Of a stretch of 64,000 nucleotides of DNA, positions 24,863 through 36,700 are shown piece by piece. The position numbers and the translations under genes were made by a program. The stretch lies in the NCBI RefSeq assembly GCF_003945595.2, contig NW_024104889.1:1-64000 (forward strand), written 5' to 3'. The notes under the pieces are model-generated. The model ran no database searches and was not told where the DNA came from. It saw only the letters and a list, made by a program, of their open reading frames with translations. Numbering within the stretch: position 1 is the stretch's first letter; each line of letters begins with the position of its first letter. This stretch comes from Pipra filicauda (lineage: Eukaryota > Chordata > Aves > Passeriformes > Pipridae).

Positions 24863-25544
24863 CTGCCGGGGGACACGGCACCGCTGAGCCCTGGCGGGGA
24901 CAGGATGGGGACGGCCGGGATGGCTGGGTGGGAATGAACGGGTGGATGGGGCAGATGGGAATGGGCTGAGGGACACGGACAGACAGACACAGGACGTTCA
25001 CGGACAGACGGACATTAACAGGGACCCCCAGCCCTGCACCGCTCCAGCTTCTCGCTCGGGTCCCCCGAAACCCCCCGTGTCCCCCTCCACCTCCTGGGTC
25101 CCCCCGTCCCCAGCCCCGTCCCTCGGAGTGCCCGGGACGCCCCTCCCGTGCCCCCAGACCCCACACCCCGGGACCCCCATCCCCGCTCACCTCTGGGGCT
25201 GGAGGAGGGTCCCGGGGGCGCGGCCGGGGCGTTGCAGGGACCGGAGCAGCGCACCCAGGGCGGCGGCGGCGGGGGGTGGCCCCGGGGGGGCGGCGGCGGC
25301 GGCCTGTGCCGGGGGAGGACCGGGGGTCACGGCGGTCCCGGAGCCGGAGTGTGACCCCCCCCTCCAATCATCCCGAGCCTCCCCCCGTCCCAAACCGAAC
25401 CCCCCGTTCCGACGGCGCGGCCGGGCCGGGGCTCACCGGGGCCGGGTCGAGGGTCCCGGGGCAGCAGCGGGCGCTGCGCGGGGTCTCCGCCAGCAGCAGC
25501 AGCATCAGAAGCAGCGCCGGGCGCCCCGTCATCGCCCCCGCCAT
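24745..25544 (-). CDS. NPFF: NPFF, neuropeptide FF-amide precursor, complete
   Basis: NPFF is a secreted precursor cleaved into RFamide peptides that act on NPFF receptors in pain and autonomic control. Three exons, 25544-25437, 25303-25191 and 24862-24745, join in phase to 112 residues, against 113 in human. Residues 1 to about 26 are a signal peptide with an LLLMLLLLA core. The mid region has LGALLRSLQRPGR, aligning with the mammalian propeptide. The first peptide site reads QPQR-S-G-W where mammals have QPQRFGR, so Phe and the following basic residue are missing. The second site, PFWTMATPQRFGRRR, is intact with the amide-donor Gly and basic cleavage residues. ATGs at 25544 and 25532 are in frame; the first is assumed. 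Identity rests on the PQRFG motif, length, exon structure and position between TARBP2 and ATF7. Confidence 0.88.
25191..25303 (-). CDS. NPFF: NPFF exon 2
   Basis: An Ala/Pro-rich stretch is followed by LGALLRSLQRPGRAPGTLLQ and PQ(R), the start of the first peptide. The donor is AG-GTGAGC. Confidence 0.85.
25437..25544 (-). CDS. NPFF: NPFF exon 1, signal peptide
   Basis: MAGAMTGRPALLLMLLLLAE is a classic signal sequence, with likely cleavage near SARCC. The next residues are CCPGTLDPAP before GTGAGC. Confidence 0.85.
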
Positions 25545-26470
25545 CGCCCCCGCCCCGCCGCCACCGCCGCCTCTTATAGCCGGGCCGGGCCGGGGGCTCC
25601 CGGGGGAGCGGGGGGCGGCGGGGACCAGTGCCGGCTAATGAAACCCATTTACCAGCCGCGACAGCCGCCCCCGGGGACGGACGGACGGGGCGGTCCCGCA
25701 CATCCCCGCCCCGCCCGGGACCCGCAACCGGCACCACCACCGGGGCTGCCCCCACCGGTAAATCAAGACCCCCGGCCCATCGCCGGGCCCCCCGTCCTGC
25801 ACCGGCACTACCTGAAAACAGGACCCCGGCCCGTGCTGACCCCCATCCTCCCTGCATCGCTTCCCTACCGGAGCAGGACCCCCGGAGACAGGGACACCCC
25901 CCCCCCCCGCCCCGGTACCCCCTCTCTGGGGACCTCCCGAGACAGGGCCCCCTCCCCTCTCCGGGGACCCCCTGAGACAGGGACCCCTCCCCTTTCCGGG
26001 GACCCCTCGAGACAGAGCCCCCTCCCCTTTCCGGGGATCCCCCGAGACAGGGCTCCCTCCCCTTTCCGGGGACCCCCCGCGCCCCCCCCGCTCCGCCGCG
26101 TCTCGCTGCCGCCACCCGGTGGCCCCGCCGCGCTCCTGCAGCCCCGACGGCGCGGCCGCGGCTCCCTCCGACCCAAAACCTGCCGAAATCGCCCCAAACG
26201 CTCACCCGAGGCTGCCCCGCGCCACCGCGGCGTCCCCACGAGCAGCTCACCCGCTGTGTCACCCGGGGAGGGGACGCGACACGTCCCACGCCGTCCTGAG
26301 TCCAGGCGGTGTCACCGCGGTTGTGACCGAGGGTCATCACAGCACCCTCCACCCGGTGACACCCACCCTGTGAACGCCCCCGGGCACACTCAGGGGTGTC
26401 CGCGGCACGGGTGACACCGGGGATGTTCCCCCCCTCCCGACCCCCCAAAAGCAGAGGGCAACAACCACCG
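25545..26470. other. NPFF promoter region and NPFF-ATF7 spacer
   Basis: A TATA-like TATAAGAGG (minus strand, 25570-25578) lies about 26 bases upstream of the first NPFF ATG. The rest is GC-rich with a short tandem repeat of CTCCCCTTTCCGGGGACCCC at about 25950-26080. No coding exon was recognised. Confidence 0.5.
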
Positions 26471-29400
26471 TCTCCTGGGTAATATTTTAATGTTATATTT
26501 GCAGCATAAATAAAAGGCACGTTACATGTTTGGTACGACACGGCCGAGGGGGTTGGGGGGGGGCTTGGGGCGTGTCCCCCCGGGTCCCCCCCGCGTCCCC
26601 GGGCCCCCGCGGGGGCTGTGAGGACCCGCTCACAGGAGCCCGTGCGGAGGGGGGGTCCCTCGGGGGCTGCGGAGGGGGGTGGGTTTCAGCTAAAAAGGAG
26701 CTGCCCCGCGGCGGCGGCCGATCTACGATATATGGGTGCATATACGCGTCGATATGGACTGATAGATACTACACGGTTACGCTTCTCGGGGCGGGGGGGG
26801 GGTGTCCTTTTTTTTTTGGCTTCTTCCATTATTGATCGTCAAAGCTCGTGGTACAAAAGCAGCTGGGTGGGGGCAGGGGGTGGGGGGAACGCCCAGGACC
26901 CTCCTCCCGCGTCCCTCTGTCGCCTCCTGGGCTCGATTTGGGGCATCGTCGCTACCAGAGCCCCCCCGTGTGCACGGAACTGGGCGGGGGGAACCGAACA
27001 GAAACGGGTCCACGGGTCCGAAAATGGCACATTTCCCATCCGAGCCGCCGAATTCCCGAACCAGGGACCAGTCTCGGTGAGGGGAAAAAGTGGCATCAAC
27101 CCTTCCCACCCTGCCCGGTCCTGAGGGACTCGGAAGCCAACGAGGAGAATTTTCATCTCTGCCAGAGAGAAAGGAGGGAAGGAGCAGGAGCTCCCTCATC
27201 ACGAACTCCCCCGGGTCGTGGTTTTGAGCCATTTGTTCCTATTCAGTGTTACAGTTATGATAAAAATCGGTAGAACTCGACTCCCACGGGCCAGTCCTGC
27301 TGTCTGGGCTCACCCCAGCTCGACCCCAACACAAAGGAGCCCTTTCAACCCTGCAGGGTTCCCATGAGGAGCCCTCGTGTCACCCTCCCCCCATTTCAGG
27401 CCCTGGCAGAGGGATGGAGATCCTGGGGACCCAAACACTGGATGGGGTTGGGGGCAGGCAGGTGGAAGCCCTGGGACACCCCAGGGTTCCGGGAGAGCAA
27501 AGTGCAGGTGCCCGGCACTGCCGAGCAGGCCCAGGGGCTGCCACCCCCGGGAGCCTTGGAAAAGCAGGAGAAATCACCACAGAGCAGAAATCAGGTTGTT
27601 TTGCCCCAAAGGCAGCTGCAAAGTCTTCAGGCAAGAGTTGAACCAGCAGGGGGAGGAGGAGGAGGAGGAGGAGGAGGAGAAAAAGCCACCTTCATCCCAC
27701 CTGTCCTCAGAGGGGGATCCAGCACCACCAACCCGACAGAAAATCCGACTTCCCACCCAAAAAACCCCCAACCCCCTGCACGTCCATCGCCAGCCTGGGG
27801 AGGGAATTGACCCCAGTGAGGGACGAGCATCACCCCTGTGCCCCAAAGTGACTCCTGGGACATCACCCATCACCTGGATGGGAGCAGAGGATCCTCCTGA
27901 GGCTGGATCCCTGTGGATTCCTGCTTTGCACCATCCAACTCCATCCCAGCACGAGAAACGGGACCTGAGCCCGCTCTGGGATCTGCTTCCAGGGCAGCCT
28001 TTGAGGTAAAACACACCTGAAACGGGCACAGGGAGCTCCAACCCTGTGACTGAAGCAATAATAAGTCCAGGTATGGCCAAATCCTTGTTCCTTGCTTGTT
28101 CCCCGCTTGTCCCTGCCCAGATTTGGAGCTTTCCAATGACCTTTTCCTGGATTTGCAGAATTTTCAAGGCACTAAAGCGCTGGCGATGGGAGATGTGGGA
28201 ATGGGGTGGCACTGATGGCATCGGGGCATGGAGGGAGAGGGAGAAAAGCTGCTCCTGCACCCCCATCCCAGTGGGGCCACCAGGATTCCCTGGAGTGGTG
28301 AGGCAGGAAAAGCCCTTTGTGGGCTGCAGGCTTGGCTCTCCCATCACACAGAATCCAGCCACTTTTACTCCCCGAGGGTAAAACAAGGGGCTGGGGAAGC
28401 TGCTGCCTTTGATCCAAACACTGTCCCAGATTTTCCACCTCTCCACCCTTTGCTCACTCCTGATCCTGCCAGTGAAGCCCCCACTGCCCTTCGTCTCTCC
28501 TTCCCCCCAGACCCCACAGCAAACAGGGAACCAGCGGTGGGACCAGCCCAGAGCTCAATTCCTTCCCCTTCCCACCAACACTTTTCCTGGAGGGACAGGT
28601 TTTCCTGCAGAGCTGAGTGCTGGGATGGCCCAGGAGGAGCTGCCAGACACCACCAATCACCCCAAAACAGGCCTGACCCCCTGCTGTGCCTCACCCGGCC
28701 CCAAACCCTTAGAATCATAGAATCAGCTGGGTTGGAAGGGACCTCCGAGATCATCAAGTCCAACCCTTGATCCACTACGGCCTGGTCACGTCCTGGGTTG
28801 GGACTGGGAATGCTGGAAACACCTGTGAACCCAGGGACTGTGCAGGAACAGCTTTACAGGAGGGAAAGGCGGGTCTGGGGGGATGTGTGGGATCCAAACC
28901 AGAGGCTGGATGTGACCCCAATTGCAGACAGGAGTTGGGATGAGCACGAGAACAGAGGGGGAGTGCAGGAGCAGCAACACAAACCAACCCCAGGCCACGA
29001 GTGGTCGGTGCGGCCGCAGAGGTGCGGAAGACTTGGGAAAGAGGGAGGGGGAGAAGACAGATCCCATCCATGGAAAAACCCAAACCACTGGACTCCCCTG
29101 TCCGTGATGAGATTCCAAGTTTCCTGCTCAGCCTTTGCTTTGGGTTTTGCTGTCCCTGGAAACCTTCCAAGTCTGGGGAAGCCAAACAAAAATCACTTGG
29201 ACAAACCAACTTGGCTCCAAAGTGGCAAAGTGCGACCTGAGGGGGAGGAGGGCTTGGCTGAGGAGGAACCTGGGAAGGGGAGGAAGACCAAGGGCTGATG
29301 CAACTCCATGGACCATGACAAGATTCCTTCCAAGAGCCTGAACACACGTGAAAACCCTTCCCATTTCCAAACTACCGGCTCCAATCGGCACCTCGGGAAG

Positions 29401-30527
29401 CACAGAAGGACACACATGGACACACACGTGCCCAAGGCCCACCTGGCAGGAAAACAGACCCAATTCCAAGAGTCTCCCAACACGGAGGGTGGGTTCCTAA
29501 CCTGCCCTATGAACTGGAAGCTCCATGAATCCTTTGTTTGCTCTGGCTGGGAAGCAACGGATGCTCCGTCACCGCGAGCAGAACATCATCGTGAGGAAGA
29601 GGCAGAGACACCATCCCGTGCTCCCTCCCCTCGGAACAGGCAACTAATCCACGATTTAAGGCCACCATTATTAAGGTCATCGAGGTCACGTGTGTGGGAG
29701 ATGATCCCTGGGAACGGAGGGATGGGTTCGCTCAGGTGTGCGGGATGCCGGATTTGGGGACTCACATGTCGCTGCCTGCTGGGTCCTTCCCTGAATCCCA
29801 GAGTGCCCGGTCCCTGTGGATGCCCACCAGCACTTGTTTGCCATAGGGAAGACGGGAGCAGCCCCGTGGCTGCCTGGACAGGCCGTACCTTTCCCAGCAC
29901 CCGGCGTGGGAGCAGCACCTGAGCACCTGCAGCTCCCGGCGCGGCACCGGTGACCGGGAACACGTGTCCCCTTCTCCCAGCCAAATTTACAGCGGTCACA
30001 CTCCCGTCGTGTCCAAGATCCACCACTGGAATTCGGGAGTGAGGAGACCGACCTCAATCCCTGCAAGCTCAGAGCTCCAGGAGGCTCCTGTGCCAAGGTG
30101 CAATGTTTCAGGGAATGGGAGCAGGGACGAGCAGATGCCTGGGAGCAGCACTGAGTGTCAGAGCCCCCCTGAGCCCCTCTGTTGAAGGCAGGGGGCAGGG
30201 AGAGGGGGCTTGGAGCAGGGACTGTGCCGAGGGGATCCCCAGGCACAGAGGTTTAGTGTTACCGTGACGGATCCCTGCCAGCCCACCTTTCCGGGGGCTC
30301 CTCAGAGGGGGCTCTGGGAGCTGGGGGGGCTCTGCCCAGTGCCAGCTGAGGGACTGAGGGCACTGTACAGGCTGTGCAGTGGGAAAGCGCCAGAGCTGCC
30401 CTTAACTCAGAAAAAAAAACAAAACAACAAAACAAAACAAAACCCCCAAAAAAAGAAACGAAAATCCTCGTGGGCCCGCCCTGGGCAGGACCAGGGCCGT
30501 GGTCAGTCTGTGCTCGGCTCCGGGCCA
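26470..30527 (-). other. ATF7: ATF7 3' UTR (probable)
   Basis: There is no coding content between the ATF7 stop (30528) and an ATTAAA on the minus strand (26486-26491, variant poly(A) signal). A ~4 kb 3' UTR would fit the long UTR of mammalian ATF7. The region includes a (GGA)n tract at 27655-27680, a CR1 fragment at 28711 and an A-rich block at 30410-30460. The 3' limit is inferred from one signal. Confidence 0.5.
28709..28770 (-). mobile_element. CR1 LINE 3'-end fragment
   Basis: TAGAATCATAGAATCAGCTG then GGTTGGAAGGGACCTCCGAG and ATCATCAAGTCCAACC is the reverse complement of the avian CR1 3' end. Confidence 0.95.
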
Positions 30528-30739
30528 TCATCTGCCGGCAGACTGGGACTGTGGGGCCATGATGACGTGGGAGGGCAGGCCCAGCTCTGTCCTTTGCCCG
30601 GCCATCTGCGTCAGCACCGAGGTGGCCACGGCCTCGGCCGCCGAGCGCACGCTGAGCCCGTTCGGGGCGGCCGACGCGGAGCTGTGCTGGATGACGGGCG
30701 CGGGGGAGCCCGTGGGCTCCGAGCTCTCCTTCGGGCTCT
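30528..30739 (-). CDS. ATF7: ATF7 last coding exon
   Basis: The exon encodes SPKESSEPTGSPAPVIQHSS, NGLSVRSAAEAVATSVLTQM and SHVIMAPQSQSAGR, then TGA. It is the ATF7-specific C-terminus. Confidence 0.95.
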
Positions 30740-33700
30740 CTGCTCCGACGGGGAAGGAGGGGAGGGGAAGAAGAAAATAAAGTTAGAGAGAGGCTGTGGG
30801 GGTGGTGGTGGTGGCACTGCGAGGGGGAGGGAGGTGTGGGTTGAACGCTCACCTTTCCAGCCTGGAGCGGAGAGAGGATGATTCCTGTGGAATCCCAGCT
30901 CCCCCCACCAGGCCAGGCACTCCCCTCGAGGCCCCAGCCCACCCCAAGCAGCTGTTTGGCAAAAGCTGCCAAGCACTGGAAACAAAAACTGATTCAAGGA
31001 CTGGAAATGAAACTGCTCTGAGCTGGGATCTAACGACCCTGCCCAGGTCCTGCTGGCCCCAGTCCTTTGGAGAAGCACCATGGAATCCTCCTGAATTCCA
31101 GCCAGGTAGCCACAAAGTGCAGGCTGGACCTCGAGGAGGGTGGCACTGGCATTACCTTCATCCTAATCAATGTTTTTCCTCGTTACAAGGAATTAACTTC
31201 CCCCCATGACACCTCCTCTCCTCCAGGCCACTGAGCCCCGAGACCAGCTGGGTGGGCACAGGAGGAGGTGAAACACAATCCCTTTGGCAGAGCCAAGGCC
31301 TGGGCTCTTCGGGGCATTTTTGATATAAATTACCTGGTTTGCTCTTAATTGTTCTCCAGGACATTAAAATCAACCAGAGTCCCTTTGTTTGCCCCATTTC
31401 TTTTGGTAGCTTTGAAGCAACGTGACTGAGGGGACAGAGCCCTTCTTCCCTGCTCTGATCAGCTTCAGGACTTTGGATTCTCTCCCCCAAGGAGCCCCCA
31501 CAGCTCCTCACCCAGAGGATAATTTGTGAGCTATCAAATGCCATGCCTAGGGCAGCCAGAGCTCTCTTTGGGGTACACACTCATTATCCACAGATGCCAG
31601 GAGGAAATTCCTTCCTGAGCACTTGGGCAGATGAATTACAGGTGGGATGGGGTCACTTTCCTTTGAAAAAGCCAAATTAAGGCAGGAACTGGGATACTTC
31701 TTCCACACCAAGACAGTGAAACCTTTGACACTTGGGGGAAAAAATCAGGGGAGGGGTTTATAACCTCACTGGGCACCAGAAAATGGACTCTGGGGCTCAG
31801 TTTTCCATCAGGTGCTTGGACATCATTCTCCTTTCCCAGATGGCTTCTACCTTCCCTCGGGAAACCTCGGCCTGGGTGAAAGCCATGGCAGCACAGCAGG
31901 TTGGAGAACGGGCTTGGAGAAGGCTGAGCAGAGCAATGTAATCATCTGGCATCCCCAAAATCAGGAGATTTACAAGATATTAAAAATAAACCACCCAAGT
32001 GTACAGGAGGCAGCTGCAATTCCATCAGGGAATCTGGGGCTTTGTTACAGGACCAGCCACAAATCTCAGCAATAAAAAGGGCAGAGGGGAGGGGGGCACA
32101 GGGGAGGGGGCGAATCTCATTTTTAGTATTCAGATGTGTCATGAATTCCTGTTACTGCAGTAGGCAGACTTGTGAGGAATAGTAATAGGAATTGTAAACT
32201 CTGGAATTTAACAGGAAGGGGGGAAAAATGAGGTCTCCTGCCTGGGTTCTGCAGGGCTGGGACACGGGGACAGCCACGACCACATCACTCAGGCCCTGAG
32301 TCACTGCAGTGAGTGACAACGAACGGGCTGGGCCAGACCCTTCCAGGACAACATTCCCAGAGAGGGGATCAAGGGCCAACCCCCAAGGACATTGGCTTTT
32401 TGTAATTTATATTTTTGCTTCCTTGGCTTTTTCTGTTCCCCCTTCCCTTCTCTCCTCTCATCCATCCCTGCCTCTCCTCCCATTATTCCAGGCAACACTA
32501 GAGGACTCCAGCGTCCTCCCAAAGCCTCACAGCACCACAGCCTGGAATTGGTACTGCAGGCAGGGCAGAAGGACCCAGGATCATCGTGTTTAGCTCCTGG
32601 GTTGATTATAATGAAATAGGCAGCATTAAAAAAAAAAAAAGAAAGAAAGAAAAGAAGATAAAAAAGGAGGTTTTTTTGCTTCCAAACCGAGCCAGTTTGA
32701 TGGGAATTGCAGAGAATGAGCTATGGAGCCCTATGATGTCATTTATAGAGTCTGGCCTTTCCTGACTCTGCCTTTGCTTTGGAGCAAGAGTTTTTAACTT
32801 CAAAGAGAATATCAAGTGCTTGGCACGTTGCCAGGAGCAGGGAGAGACTCCAGGGAGAAGCAGACACGTGGATCTCTGTCCAGCATCCCACACCAGAGAG
32901 GCAGAGGGAGGCACACACCTCCTTCCCTCAAAAGATCCGTGCACCAGTTAAAGTGCCAATTCGGGGGCTCCTCCTCAGCGTGGGGGCTGCACCCGCAGAA
33001 GATGCCCCAAGGCACATGTGGGATTCTTGGGGTGTCCTGTGCAGGGCCAGGAGTTGGACTGGATGAGCCTCGTGGGCCCCTCCCAACCCAGGGTGTTCTA
33101 TATTCTCCATGCCATGTGCCCTGTGCTCCATTCCGTGTTTCTGTGACACAGCCCTGCCCTGTCACTGCAGTGACTGGAAGCTGATGGGGCACAGACTGAG
33201 AGGAGAACTCCCTCCCTTCCTTTACAGCTCATAATCCTGACCTGTTCAAAGGTTACAGGGACCAGCAGAAGCCCATCACTCACCCAGGTAGCCCTGTGTC
33301 TTCTTCTGCAGCGCCGTGACAGGACAGTCCTTGTGGGCCAGCAGCAGCTGCTTGAGCTGAGCCACCTCGTTCCTCAGCAGCGTCACTTCATTCTGAAGGG
33401 GACAAACACACATGGGCATCACTCACAGCAGCCCCAGCAGCACCAGGATGTTCATGGGTGAACCCTGCAAACTAATCTGAGATACCTCCAGCCCTAGAAC
33501 ACCTGGCAAAGTTCCTGGATTTGAGGAATTTAGGACATGGGCTGCAGTGCTTCCCTGCCACCAGCTGCAGAGGCCTTGCTACAGTCACCTAACCCTGGGC
33601 AGAGCTTTTCCTGAGCCCTCCTGCCAATGTCACCTGCCTGAGGGACACTCTGGAGTGCTGCTGGCTCTGGTGGGACACGTGGGAATGTACAACCAGCCCA

Positions 33701-36700
33701 GGCCAGGCCATGGGGGGACACTGCAGTTTCTCCACGGTCTCAGTACCTCTGTGAGCTCCTGTGAGCCAGGTCTGCTCCCCAAAAACCTGTACAGTAGATT
33801 ATTCCACTGCCCAAGGAAATAGTTTCTATAATTGTCTTGGGAAGAGAATAAAAACACCACGGTCAGAGCTCCAGTAAAGATCCCAGTGCCCAAGTCACTG
33901 GCCCAGAACGGAGCCAAGCTCAGTCCTCACCTCACCCTCAGCCAGTGTTGAGAGCACTAACAGGGCTTGTGGCATTGGGAGTGAAATCTGTATTTTCAGG
34001 TGTGCTGCACCTCTGCTTGGCACGCCAGGGTGCTGCCAAGAGCCAGGGAAAACCAGTTCTCCAGAGAAAAATCAGTCTGCAGAGCTTCCCTGCTTCCCCC
34101 TGATGGGTCCAGTGTTCAGGGAATGGAGCTGGCAGAGCTCTCCCTCACTCAGGGAAATTCCACTCTGGGAAAAACGGCTGCTTCCCGAGGCTCCATGTGC
34201 TGCCTGCAAGGTTGGCAGCCAGAGGGCAGAGCCTTTCCAGGGGCAACGGGGAGAAAAAAATGAGCCCTGAGGTGCTCTTCCCCCAAGGGCTGCTTTTCAA
34301 CCCATCAGGATGGAAAGCCAGGAGAGAAAGCCGGTCAGGGAGGCAGCACCCGAGCGCACGTGGGCTCTGCGGCACGGGGCGGACGTTCCCTCCGGAGCGA
34401 CGTTCCCTCGGGAGAGACGTTCCCAACGCCGGCCAAGGGCTGCTCTCAGCCCTGGTTACATACTCACGCTCAGCTGGATGTTCTGGGTGGTGAGTTCCTC
34501 GGCTTTCTTCTCCAGGGAGGACACCCAGAGCTTGCGTTTCTGCCGGCAGCGGGAGGCGGCCGCCCGGTTCCGCTCCAGGAACCGCTGCCGGCGCTCGTCC
34601 GGATCCTCGTCCACCGTGCGCTTGCGGCGCCCGCCCGTGCTGGGGGTGGGCTGGGCAGGGGACACCTGGGGATGGGGCAGGTGGGAGACACTGAACAGCA
34701 GCTCCGGGGCAGGCAGAACACGGCGGTGTCACCACAGCTCGGCTGGGAGAGCTCAATCCCGCTCGATCCCGCTGCCGTACCCGCCAAGGTGCCATCTCTT
34801 GTTTGGGCTCAGGAAGTGTCACGGAGCAAATGGCAGTTTCTGAGTGGGTAATCTGCTTAAAAAGTTAATTTGGGTGAACTTTCCCCCAGTATCTTCAGCT
34901 AAACAAGCTCTTGGAGGTAAATGGTACCAAAGGATTTTGTAAAGCCGCACGTTCCCCGGTTTTATTTTGGGAGAACAAAGGAAAAGCCAGCGAGGGCTGA
35001 TGGTGCAGCAGCCCCGACTGCAAGGGGCAATTACACCCAGGGAGTGCAGCCACACTCCAGCACTCGCTGTCGGGCAGCATATGGATATTAAAACTTCTGG
35101 AAGCCCATCCAAGTGACGGAGCAGGTGGCGATCCTGATGGAAGGCTGGCATTTGGCTGGCTGGCAGGAGCCAGTGGAGCTGATTGCCTGAGAGGGGAGCG
35201 TTTAACCCCAGTAATTGAGCAGGGAGAAGAGAGGGAAATATTCTTTCCAAACTCCAGACCTCGTCAGGCAAATGAAAGCGGTGCTGGAGCTTCTGCCTGG
35301 TGGGCTGTGAGCGGCACTGGAAAAACAGGGCTTTAACCCATTCCGCAAGGGAGGAAGCTGCGGTTTTCCTCCTCTTTCCCCAAGCCCAGGAACCCCCCAG
35401 CACCTCCAGCCCTGCCTCGTGGGGCAGCAGCAGCAGCAGACCTGTGGCTGAGCCGGGGAAGGGGCGTCGGGGTGCTGGACAAGGATCTGGCTCTGCTCCG
35501 GACGCGCCGTCACCATCGTGCTGGCTGAGCCCACCACCAGGTTGCTGCCGTTCAGCGAGGAGGAGGCCGTCAGGCTGGCCTTCAGCCTCTGTGGAAGGAG
35601 GAGAAGGGACATCAGGGGACCTGCTCTCTGTGCTGCCAAGGCTCTGAGCAGCTCCTGTCACCCAAGGAGCCACTCTGCCTGGAACAGGCTCTTCAGAGGC
35701 TGCGGCTGACTCGAGTCCAACCTAAAGCCATCACCATCTGGCCTGCCCGAGGAGAGAGCAGTGTCCAACCCAACAGACAGGTGTCACATCCCAAAATTGC
35801 TACTGCCACTGGCACCAAACCCCTCCCCAGCTGGCAGGTTCCATGGAAAGCCCAGGGACTGAACAGGCTGCAGAGCCCAACTGTTCCTGAGCACACACAG
35901 AGGGGTCCTAGGGGATGGAGAAGGATCCACACGTGGTTTGCAAGTCCTTTCTCTGGGCAGCCAGGTCAGCATGGCTGTTTTGTGCCTCAGTTTATGATCT
36001 CTCTCCCCACCTGAGGCTCTGATCTGCCCCCGAGTCCTGCAGACCCTAGAACAGGAGTGAGGACAATATGCTGGCAGCCGTGAGCAGCACTGCTGGGAGA
36101 GGTGGGTGTGCAAACACCTGCCCAGCCCAAAAAATGGGGGCTTCAGAGAATCGTGGAATCGTTGAGGCTGGAAAAGCCCTCTGAGATCATTTGAGTCCTG
36201 GCACTGCTGAGCCATGTCCCCAGGTGCCACATCCATCAGCTTTGCTTCCCCTGTGCCACATCCATCAGCTTTGCTTCCCCCCTGTGCACACCCGGCCTGA
36301 GCCGTGAGGAGCCACGAGAGGAAAGTTCCTCTTGTAAAGTCTTAGTTAATGGGTTTGACATGAAAACCATGATCAGGATCTCCTGAATTACAGCCCAAAC
36401 CTCTCCTCCCGTGGCTCTGCCTTCCTCAATCCCACCTCCATCCCATCTGCCATCCTGGAACCAGAGCTCCAGCTTTACCACCAGCCGCCCCCAGGCTGGG
36501 GACAGGGTTTGTCCGGACACTCACAGCCTCCTGTGCTGCCAGCGCCGAGCACTGAGTGCTCCAATGTTCCTGGTGGCACTTCCAGCACCTGTGCTGGGAG
36601 CAGGAATTGCTCTGATGGCTACACAGGATTCCAGAGGAATCTTTATGAAGGCTGTAGGGGAAAAGCCTCCAGCCGGGAGTTGCTTGTGGAGGTGGTGGTG

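Noticed and set aside
23853..25367. 504-codon minus-strand frame across TARBP2 and NPFF
   Set aside because: It is antisense to TARBP2 exons and out of frame with NPFF exons; GC-rich shadow.
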